Below, one piece after another: positions 25,468 through 32,456 of a stretch of DNA of 32,456 bases (position 1 is its first letter; each line of letters starts with the position of its first letter). The position numbers and the translations under genes are program-made. The notes under the pieces were generated by a model. It ran no database searches. It was given only the letters and a program-made list of their open reading frames with translations, and was not told the origin of the DNA. The DNA is from an uncultured Bacteroidales bacterium (GTDB lineage: Bacteria; Bacteroidota; Bacteroidia; Bacteroidales; UBA932): contig CALVAE010000127.1 of assembly GCA_944325465.1 (NCBI GenBank), forward strand, positions 1 to 32,456, given 5' to 3'.

Positions 25468-27333
25468 TTACATGTCATATCTTGTGATTTCGTATGCAAA
25501 CAGTCCGGCATTCGTATTCATCATATAAACCTGGACCGAATTGCCATCCTCTGCAAGCCGGAACACGACATCCCCTCTTCTTGCATAGTTGTTCCCTCCA
25601 AGAGGTGTATCTCCTGAAGCGAATGGATACGTGGAAGTCATACCGGAAGGTGAATATCCGGCTCCCGATATCTCGGTACTCTCCCGGGAATCGAAGATAA
25701 ATCCGGTAGTGAGCGCTTCAGGATAAGGGACATTTGTCACATTTGCGACATAAAGACGATGATACCAGTTGCCTCCGGACGTATAGCCGTTTGCTATCGC
25801 CAGCAGCCACATCCCGTTGAATTCGACAAAATCAAATCCCCTGATATCCTTGTCATAGGCACCGGAGCCGGCCCACCATCTGGACGTCGGCACATCCAGG
25901 CTGACAAGATTGGAACCGTCCTGATATCTTACCTGCTGATACTGGTTAGCCTGCGAGAGAAAATAATCCACAGGAGCCGAAGTCCCGGTAGGAATGGCCT
26001 TGGATGAATTCCAGGTAGACACCCACTGGAGCGAACCGTTGATATTCGGGCATTCCTGGGTAACGGATGTCAGCCGGCCGTCCTGAAAATGGAACATGAT
26101 GATTCTTGACACGAACTTGTCTATTGTTGTCAGTACAGCCGGTCCGCTTGTAAGGCTTCCCTTGACACAGACCGTATTGCCGATCTCCGTAACATTCGAG
26201 ACCATTGATGTAAATGTAGGACCGTTTATGTCATCATCAATGATCAGAGTCGGAGCAGACTCGATCCCGTCCAGCCATATCCAGGCCTTTACCGCAGAAG
26301 GAGTGACGTGGCAGTCCTGACCGGCAAGTTCTCCTGTAGAATCCATGGAATGCGATGAGGTATATGAGAATGCCACGAGTCTTCCCTCTCCATCAGATGT
26401 AATTGCCCTGATTTCAATGTCAGCATCAATTCCGGAAGTATTTACCGAGACATCATCCAGTTTCCTGCCGGAAAATCTGTTGAATACAAGCATCTTGTTG
26501 AAATCGGTACTGTTGCTGACAATAAGATAACTGCCGACGACAGCGATCGTATAGTTGGCATCTGGCTCGAAACCATATGTATTGCTGCCGGTGCATTGTA
26601 TGCCGAACATACTGGAAATGTATCCGACGGACCCCATCGGCACGAGTTGAGGCATTTCAAGGCTGACATCATATACGCTTTTCGATGTCCCGTCCTGTGA
26701 CACCACAGTTATTTCGGTGGCATAGTTCAGGTCAGCTATCCCTGTCTCGGGATCATATCCTGGAGCATAGATGGTCGCCCATGGAGATGCGGTAAGCAGG
26801 GTCGAACTTATGGCATCGGCCACCGAGCCGGAAGTATTCAGGATGGTCAGCTTGCCGTGCGTACTCTCGGTAGGTTCCGTAATGTTGACGGTAACCCTTA
26901 CATCCTCGCTCGTGACTGTAGCGGCCACGATACTGGATGCATCCGATTTCTTGCGTACAGCCCTGAATGTATATGGAATCCTCTCTCCTGTCTCCTTGAC
27001 AAGAGTAGTCACAAATACATTGTCATCGGACATATCGTGAATTCCGGTAAGACTGGGTTCGAATACGGCCCCGAGTGGCATATTCGCCCTGAACTTGATA
27101 GCGGACAGATCCGACATTATCTCTTCCGTATCACTTATATAATAAGGTACCTCGAATGTGACCGTACGGAACTCCTCATCCACCACAGCAGGGTATTCTG
27201 TTGAATTCTGTACGAGAGTAGCAAACACTGTCAGAGTCGAGACATTGTCTATGTTGTCACGTACCAGTTCATCCGGTGTGTGACAGCCCGCGACAAGACA
27301 GAGAGAAACGATAATGATTAAATATTTTTTCAT
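25468..27333 (-). CDS. Surface lipoprotein, probable glycan-binding protein
   Basis: The 621-residue lipoprotein has Cys17 (LVAGC), followed by acidic residues as in many surface-exported Bacteroidota lipoproteins. Residues 30-130 and 135-228 are two Ig-like beta domains resembling DUF5018-type modules. Residues 243-621 are related to the C-terminal half of the following gene's product: GIQC...YGFEPDANY, NRFSGRKLDDVSVNTSGIDA, TSRWWAGSGAYDKDI and a closing GDVVFRLAEDGNSVQVYM. It lies directly after SusD (22 bases), the usual place of a surface glycan-binding protein. DUF4623-like is a possible name for the shared domain, but I am not certain of it. Confidence 0.82.
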   Translation of the reverse strand: MKKYLIIIVSLCLVAGCHTPDELVRDNIDNVSTLTVFATLVQNSTEYPAVVDEEFRTVTFEVPYYISDTEEIMSDLSAIKFRANMPLGAVFEPSLTGIHDMSDDNVFVTTLVKETGERIPYTFRAVRKKSDASSIVAATVTSEDVRVTVNITEPTESTHGKLTILNTSGSVADAISSTLLTASPWATIYAPGYDPETGIADLNYATEITVVSQDGTSKSVYDVSLEMPQLVPMGSVGYISSMFGIQCTGSNTYGFEPDANYTIAVVGSYLIVSNSTDFNKMLVFNRFSGRKLDDVSVNTSGIDADIEIRAITSDGEGRLVAFSYTSSHSMDSTGELAGQDCHVTPSAVKAWIWLDGIESAPTLIIDDDINGPTFTSMVSNVTEIGNTVCVKGSLTSGPAVLTTIDKFVSRIIMFHFQDGRLTSVTQECPNINGSLQWVSTWNSSKAIPTGTSAPVDYFLSQANQYQQVRYQDGSNLVSLDVPTSRWWAGSGAYDKDIRGFDFVEFNGMWLLAIANGYTSGGNWYHRLYVANVTNVPYPEALTTGFIFDSRESTEISGAGYSPSGMTSTYPFASGDTPLGGNNYARRGDVVFRLAEDGNSVQVYMMNTNAGLFAYEITRYDM

Positions 27334-27355
27334 ATCCGATAGTCAGCTAAAAATT

Positions 27356-29053
27356 TTACAGCCATTGCTCGTTCTGGACACAGAGGGAATTGTTCCTGAT
27401 CTCTGTATACGGAATAGGGAATATATTCATCCTTTCAGGGAAAAGTCTGTCCTGTGTATCACACTCCACCCTTTCATAATTCGATGTACCGTCATTGTTC
27501 CTGGTGATTCTTATTCCGTGCAGACGTGAACCGTCCAGAACTTCCTGAGCAATTCCCCATCTTACAAGGTCATACCAGCGATGACCTTCAAGCCCCAGTT
27601 CACATATCCTTTCCTTGCTCAGATCCTGGAGATAACTGTCCCAGTCTCCCGTCTGTGATGCTTCCGGAAGCCCTACCCTGGTGCGTATCTCGTTCAGGTC
27701 ATCATAGGCCGGGCCGAACTGTCCGAGTCTTGCATTGGCTTCAGACCGGATAAGATAAATCTCCGCAAGACGCATCTCTATCCAATACTGTCCGCTCAGA
27801 ATATTCGTAAAATTGATCGACCTGCTATCGCTCATGAATTTCCTGAATATATAGCCTGTCGTTGTCTTATGGACAGCATCCTGACCGGATGTAGCAAAAT
27901 CCATATAACTGTCCCCGTCAGCGGAAAGATCCAGGTTGCGACCAAGCCAATTGGCGCCATCATACAGAATGGAAGCATAGAAGCGCGGTTCCCTGTTGTC
28001 AAACGGCCTGTTCCCGTATGATTCGAGATTGTCCCAACTGAAATCCTGCCATTCACCGTCAACCATAATGTCGAAAGTTGACGCATACTCGTCCGAAGGC
28101 GTTGCCGCAGCCCCGACCGCAGCATTCGGTACACCGAGAACTACATTGTCATCAGGCGGGCAGAACCATGTATTGAAGTTATGCTGTTTTCCGTTGGCGG
28201 AGCCGGTCGACTGCTGGAAATAGACAGGCAGTATAAGTTCAGAATTATTGACAGATGTGAATATCTGATAATAACTTGAATATGATGTACCAGGAAGAAG
28301 GCTGTACTGGTCGAGCCCGAATACCAGGTCACAGGCATCGATGGCATCCTGCCATCTTCCCGCATACAATGAAGCACGCGCCATCATACCGTACGCAGCC
28401 CCTTTGGTGATGCGGCCTGTCTCGGATGCCGCCCAGGTCTGCGGGAGATCCTGTGCAGCCCTGTCGTACTCTCCTATGACAAAATCCCAGCAGTCCTCCT
28501 CGGATGAACGGGCCAGTGCCCTGTCCTCCGGACCATCCACGTGGTCTTCGGATATCCTGAGAGGCACTCCGCCATAACGTATTATCAGCTCCTGATAGCA
28601 GAATGCCCTGAGGAACCTCACTTCCGCAGTCCTGATCTTCAGTTGATCCTGGTCAAGGGAGGAGCCGTACCCGTTGCTCAGGTCGTAGAAATATTCGTTA
28701 AGTTTCCTGATATGCTGGTACAGGTTGTCCCACCTGTTCCTGAAATTGGAGTTGACTGTGACGTAGGTAGGCTCATAAAAAGCCCTGTTGACCTGTCCGT
28801 TGGAAGTATACCAGGAATACTTTATCAGGTCCGACATTCCGTCATCCATTATAATGCTGCTCGATATGTCCGAACAGGAATACAGCACATCGTACAGTCC
28901 CTTGACATAAAGATCAAGGTTTTCAACGGATGCATAAGTCACATCTTCGCCGTACCAGCCTGTCGGATCGAGTTCCAGTACATTGCAGGACGAGAATGCG
29001 ATCCCGCAGCCTGCAACCATACCCGCAATAGTCTTTCTGATTATTCTGTTCAT
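27356..29053 (-). CDS. RagB/SusD-family outer-membrane lipoprotein
   Basis: The 565-residue lipoprotein (lipobox FSSC, Cys23) has typical SusD features: NVLELDPTGWYGEDV at the N-terminus, RFLRAFCYQELIIRYGGVPL, a TPR-rich helical region (RITKGAAYGMMARASLYAGRWQ), YLIRSEANARLGQFGPAYDDLNEIR and a C-terminal ERICELGLEGHRWYDLVRW. It caps the SusC channel and binds the incoming oligosaccharide. It starts 12 bases after SusC. Confidence 0.97.
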   Translation of the reverse strand: MNRIIRKTIAGMVAGCGIAFSSCNVLELDPTGWYGEDVTYASVENLDLYVKGLYDVLYSCSDISSSIIMDDGMSDLIKYSWYTSNGQVNRAFYEPTYVTVNSNFRNRWDNLYQHIRKLNEYFYDLSNGYGSSLDQDQLKIRTAEVRFLRAFCYQELIIRYGGVPLRISEDHVDGPEDRALARSSEEDCWDFVIGEYDRAAQDLPQTWAASETGRITKGAAYGMMARASLYAGRWQDAIDACDLVFGLDQYSLLPGTSYSSYYQIFTSVNNSELILPVYFQQSTGSANGKQHNFNTWFCPPDDNVVLGVPNAAVGAAATPSDEYASTFDIMVDGEWQDFSWDNLESYGNRPFDNREPRFYASILYDGANWLGRNLDLSADGDSYMDFATSGQDAVHKTTTGYIFRKFMSDSRSINFTNILSGQYWIEMRLAEIYLIRSEANARLGQFGPAYDDLNEIRTRVGLPEASQTGDWDSYLQDLSKERICELGLEGHRWYDLVRWGIAQEVLDGSRLHGIRITRNNDGTSNYERVECDTQDRLFPERMNIFPIPYTEIRNNSLCVQNEQWL

Positions 29054-29065
29054 ATGATAATCGTT

Positions 29066-32000
29066 TTAGAATGTGAGATTCAATCCGACGCTGACAGTAC
29101 GCTGCTGAGGATAGTATCCTGTAATGACATTGGCACTTTCAGGGTCGATATACTTGAATTCGGTAAGAGTCCAGAGATTGTATCCGCTGACATATATTCT
29201 CAACTGGTCCACATTGATCCTGCGCATCCATTTTTCAGGGAAGGTGTACCCTATCGTGACATTCTTCAGTCGCAGATATGCACCGTTGCGTTTCCAGAAA
29301 TCTGACTGCACCGCATTATTGGTATAGGATGCCTTGTCTATGGAAAGACGAGGATATTCCGCATCTGTATTGTCCGGTCTCCAGGACCCTTCCACAAGAT
29401 AAAGAGGGGCGTTGTCATAATTGGCATACCAAGGCACGGTAAGAGGTGTCAGATCCACTGCTCCCGAATAGTTCGTCCAGGCACCCATAAGCATCTTGTC
29501 AGTCAAGGCGGCACCCTGGAACTGGATGGAGAAATCCAAACCTTTCCAGTCTCCGTCCAGTTGCAATGAATATATCAGTTCCGGCATTGCCCCGCGGGCG
29601 ATGTATGTCTGGTCATCAGCCGTGATCTGACCGTCACCGTTGATATCTACATATTTTATATCACCCACCCTCGGTGTCACGTTCACAGGTTTCGGAGCTG
29701 CATCTATTTCTTCCTGGCTCTGGTAAAGTCCATCCGACTTATACCCCCAGATTGAATTCACCGGATATCCGAGAGTACTCTGCCACGGAAGGATATTGTC
29801 ACTCTGTGCCCTGCTCAGCACTCTGTTATGCGCATAGGAAAGATTTCCTGTAATCCCGTAATTGAAACTTCCCACACGATTGCGATGACTTATCTTGAGG
29901 TCGAAACCCCTGTTATCAAACGAGCCGGAATTGACCCTGTCAGGATAATGTCCGCCGAGAGACGGAGGGAATACAGATGACCCTATGGAAGTAAGGATAT
30001 TATAGGTGTATTTATAGAACCAGTCGAATTCGAGTGCCAGTTTGGCATTCCAGCCGCTGAATTCAAAACCAACATCGTATGACCGGATTCTTTCCCATGT
30101 CAGGGATTCCATAGGATAAGAAACCGCATTCGACAGAACGTTCTGGGCTGTAGGAGGATTGCCGAATGCCACGGCATTCCCCTGCCAGCTGTAACTCTTC
30201 CTGTAAAGCCAGGAGGACAGATTCTTCGACCCCAGTTCACCGACTGATGCCCTCAACTTGAACAGTTCTACCTCAGGAAGAGCATCCTTGAAGAAATTCT
30301 CCTCGGACACCACCCAGCCCAGAGAGGCCGACGGGAAGAATCCCCAGCGGTTGTCCTTATGGAAAAGATATGAACCGTCATACCTGGCGGACAGTTCGAC
30401 CAGATATTTGTCAGCATACGCATAACTGACACGCCCCACGTAACCCGCCTGTGCAGAAACACCGGCAGAATCTGAATTGGTGGCGGTTCCCGCGTCTCCG
30501 AATGTAAGATACGGCAGGTCAAACAAGGCGAAATCCCTTCTGCCACCGGTAATCTGCCAACTGTTACCTGTCTGTTGCTCATACAGGAAAAGGGCATTCA
30601 GACTATGCTTTCCGAAATCCCTTTCATACGAGACGGACGGACGGAGCACAATCTGGTTGATCTTGTTTGCCGATACGTACATATTCCCGTCAGCGGTAAG
30701 GTTGGCCGACATGACTTTGCTGTAGGACGTACTACCGAAAGAATCAGGGGCGAGCAATTCATAGGCATACGAGAATGTCCTGCCGTTTCTCATCTCGAAG
30801 TCCCAGCTGAAGAACATTCCCACCTTGAGACCTTTCACCCAAGGAAGTTCGTATGTAAGGCTTGCAGATGTCTCCAGGATCGTACGCTTTGCCTCCTGAA
30901 AGCCAGAATTCGCCGAACCGTAGATAGGGTTGGCCGCATTGGAATTTGTCCTGTATCCCGATACAGGCATTCCGTCAAGTTCCTGAGGGACAAACGGGAG
31001 CGAATAAAGCAACTGGTGGAAGATATTATACGACTCCTGATTGGTGTACGAGTAGGATCCTGGCGTATATGAATCCACCACATAGGCTCCGACATTCATG
31101 TTAAGGGTGAGGTTTCTGAACGGGTTGGCCTGTATGTTGGACCTGAATCCTCCTCTCTGATAATTGTGTCCCTTGATAATACCATTCTGGCTAACATAGT
31201 TGCCGCTGACAAAATATCTGACCTTGTCTGTCCCCCCCTGCACGGAAAGGCTGTGCTGATGCATTGTCGTGGTCTTGTACAGAGGCGCCGTCCAGTCGGT
31301 ATTCTCGAGTCCGTCCGAAGGGTCACCGTTACTTGTCATGGCAATCTGTTCCTCGGAAAAGTACGGATCATCTCCGTCAAGGACACGTGCCATATTGTAA
31401 TACTGCATATACTGCGTCCCGTTCATCATCTTAGGGATTGCAGTGGCATTTGAAAAAGTGACGCTACCGCTGTAGTTTACCTGAGCCTTGCCTTCGGACC
31501 CGCTCTTTGTAGTGATGAGAATGACTCCGGCACCTGCATCCATTCCATAGACTGCGCAGGATGCCGCGTCTTTCAAGACCGTAACTGAAGCAACATCGTG
31601 CGGGTTTACAAAACCAAGAGTACGTTTCACGCCATCTACAAGCACAAGAGGCGAACTTCCGTTATACGAAGAATACCCTCTGACAAGAAGTGTCGCACCG
31701 TCCGCTCCCGGTGCACCTGTCGCCTGCTGGCTTATGATTCCCGGCAGTTTTCCTACCAGTGACTGACTCATGTCACTGACAGTCGACTTGAGGATTTCTT
31801 CTGAATCCACGGAAGCAACCGATCCTGTCAGATGGATTTTCTTCTGCTGGCCGTATCCGACCACTACCACCTCCTGCAGATTGGTCCTGTCTTCCCGCAT
31901 AATCACATTAATCACTGACTGGTTCCCGACTTCCCTTTCTTCTGTAAACATACTCAGGAAACTGAATTCCAGTGTTTCGGAAGGAGCGGCCTGAATGGAG

Positions 32001-32212
32001 TAATTTCCGTCCAGGTCGCTTGCAACGCCACGGGTAGTGTTTTTGACGATGACACTTACTCCTGCAAGAGGATTACCATTTTCGTCCGTTACCTTACCCT
32101 TGACCATGTTTTGGGCATAACCGCTAACAGCAAACGAAAAACAGGCAAACAGACATACCAGAAACCTGACTGACATGCCAGTTTTTCGCCCTGAACATTG
32201 TGTCTTATTCAT
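29066..32212 (-). CDS. SusC/RagA-family TonB-dependent transporter
   Basis: The 1048-residue protein has a signal peptide ending at GYAQ (34). A carboxypeptidase-regulatory-like domain follows (about 36-107, VKGKVTDENGNPLAGVSV), then the TonB-box-like LQEVVVVGYG (112-121), a plug (LVGKLPGIISQQATGAPGAD) and the beta-barrel ending in VSVGLNLTF. It imports oligosaccharides across the outer membrane, powered by TonB, in complex with SusD. No STN domain precedes the carboxypeptidase-like domain, so it is not a transducer signalling to an anti-sigma factor; control by a two-component or other regulator outside the window is more likely. It starts only 35 bases after the epimerase gene, so both are probably on one transcript. 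Confidence 0.97.
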   Translation of the reverse strand: MNKTQCSGRKTGMSVRFLVCLFACFSFAVSGYAQNMVKGKVTDENGNPLAGVSVIVKNTTRGVASDLDGNYSIQAAPSETLEFSFLSMFTEEREVGNQSVINVIMREDRTNLQEVVVVGYGQQKKIHLTGSVASVDSEEILKSTVSDMSQSLVGKLPGIISQQATGAPGADGATLLVRGYSSYNGSSPLVLVDGVKRTLGFVNPHDVASVTVLKDAASCAVYGMDAGAGVILITTKSGSEGKAQVNYSGSVTFSNATAIPKMMNGTQYMQYYNMARVLDGDDPYFSEEQIAMTSNGDPSDGLENTDWTAPLYKTTTMHQHSLSVQGGTDKVRYFVSGNYVSQNGIIKGHNYQRGGFRSNIQANPFRNLTLNMNVGAYVVDSYTPGSYSYTNQESYNIFHQLLYSLPFVPQELDGMPVSGYRTNSNAANPIYGSANSGFQEAKRTILETSASLTYELPWVKGLKVGMFFSWDFEMRNGRTFSYAYELLAPDSFGSTSYSKVMSANLTADGNMYVSANKINQIVLRPSVSYERDFGKHSLNALFLYEQQTGNSWQITGGRRDFALFDLPYLTFGDAGTATNSDSAGVSAQAGYVGRVSYAYADKYLVELSARYDGSYLFHKDNRWGFFPSASLGWVVSEENFFKDALPEVELFKLRASVGELGSKNLSSWLYRKSYSWQGNAVAFGNPPTAQNVLSNAVSYPMESLTWERIRSYDVGFEFSGWNAKLALEFDWFYKYTYNILTSIGSSVFPPSLGGHYPDRVNSGSFDNRGFDLKISHRNRVGSFNYGITGNLSYAHNRVLSRAQSDNILPWQSTLGYPVNSIWGYKSDGLYQSQEEIDAAPKPVNVTPRVGDIKYVDINGDGQITADDQTYIARGAMPELIYSLQLDGDWKGLDFSIQFQGAALTDKMLMGAWTNYSGAVDLTPLTVPWYANYDNAPLYLVEGSWRPDNTDAEYPRLSIDKASYTNNAVQSDFWKRNGAYLRLKNVTIGYTFPEKWMRRINVDQLRIYVSGYNLWTLTEFKYIDPESANVITGYYPQQRTVSVGLNLTF

Positions 32213-32247
32213 TAGACAAATTTTTAGTTAATAATATCATGTGGTTT

Positions 32248-32456
32248 TCAGATCTTACTTGCTATGGAATACAATTGATACAGGCCTCTCGGGACATGGA
32301 AGCAACCCTTCCATTTGCCGCCCTTCAGCGGAAGAAGCACCTCGCCCCTGCGGTTAAGATAGCCGTACCATTCAGGATACTCCTTGTCCTTGAAATGCTC
32401 CCACATATAATCGTCCAGTTTCCCGAACCACGCCAGACTCGTCTTGTCGCCTGTCA
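32248..32456 (-). CDS. N-acylglucosamine 2-epimerase family protein, C-terminal end only
   Basis: This minus-strand frame enters from the right edge and ends at a TGA at 32248. Its 68 visible residues include [31 protein letters not shown] and [19 protein letters not shown], the conserved C-terminal signature of the AGE/renin-binding-protein family. Family members interconvert GlcNAc and ManNAc, and some act on other sugars such as cellobiose, so substrate specificity cannot be read from this piece. It sits directly before SusC on the same strand. If it acts on ManNAc, it would feed GlcNAc to the NagA/NagB route encoded downstream. Confidence 0.85.
   Translation of the reverse strand, partial: TGDKTSLAWFGKLDDYMWEHFKDKEYPEWYGYLNRRGEVLLPLKGGKWKGCFHVPRGLYQLYSIASKI

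Larger units (their letters stand above)
3078..32456 (-). other. Polysaccharide utilisation locus / probable single operon
   Basis: Nineteen consecutive minus-strand genes, including the partial one at the right edge, run with gaps from a 20-base overlap to 70 bases. They encode outer-membrane import, surface binding, glycosidases, inner-membrane uptake, amino-sugar catabolism and oxidoreductases. The only strong internal secondary structure I found is the hairpin at 23131-23169. The left end is marked by the hairpin and T-run at 3039-3075; the right end lies outside the window. Confidence 0.75.

Noticed and set aside
28541..29305. A 254-codon plus-strand open frame crossing the SusC/SusD junction.
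   Set aside because: Opposes two firm genes and shows no protein family features.

Overview
The window looks like part of a gut-type Bacteroidales (Bacteroidota) genome. The evidence is a SusC/SusD outer-membrane pair, many lipoproteins with Bacteroidota-style lipoboxes, BACON and DUF4988-type modules, and a very long one-strand operon of glycan genes. I see no rRNA, tRNA, CRISPR array, transposase, integrase or phage gene. Coding density is very high, and no gene-free stretch exceeds about 155 bases.

Layout. Almost everything reads on the minus strand, so the biological order runs from right to left. At the right edge is the C-terminus of an N-acylglucosamine 2-epimerase family protein (32248-32456). 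It is followed by SusC (29066-32212), SusD (27356-29053) and two large surface lipoproteins whose C-terminal halves are related (23180-27333). A strong hairpin (23131-23169) then separates this import module from the enzymes: a GH20 beta-hexosaminidase, an unrecognised secreted probable glycosidase, a DUF6259-like protein, a fibronectin-III/phosphodiester glycosidase lipoprotein and a DUF4855 lipoprotein. Next come an inner-membrane sugar:proton symporter of the FucP/NagP type, NagA-like and NagB-like enzymes, four exported Gfo/Idh/MocA-type oxidoreductases in a row, an alpha/beta hydrolase and an FAD-dependent oxidoreductase. The run ends at a probable terminator (3039-3075). Gaps between these genes are -20 to about 70 bases, so roughly 29 kb could be a single transcript.

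To the left, a glycerophosphodiester phosphodiesterase fused to a LamG-like domain (1063-2922) has its own AT-rich upstream region. It converges on a plus-strand lipoprotein with a second phosphodiester glycosidase domain, which is cut by the left window edge. The last codons of these two convergent genes are the two arms of one perfect 13-bp hairpin.

Interpretation (inference). This is a polysaccharide utilisation locus for an amino-sugar glycan. GH20, NagA, NagB, the symporter and the epimerase give a route for GlcNAc and possibly ManNAc. The two phosphodiester glycosidases and the phosphodiesterase suggest that sugar-1-phosphate and glycerol-phosphate diesters are also cut, as in teichoic acids, phosphate-bridged capsules or phosphorylated N-glycans. 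The four exported dehydrogenase-like proteins and the FAD enzyme suggest an added oxidative (for example 3-keto) deglycosylation step. No transcriptional regulator and no sugar kinase lies in the window.
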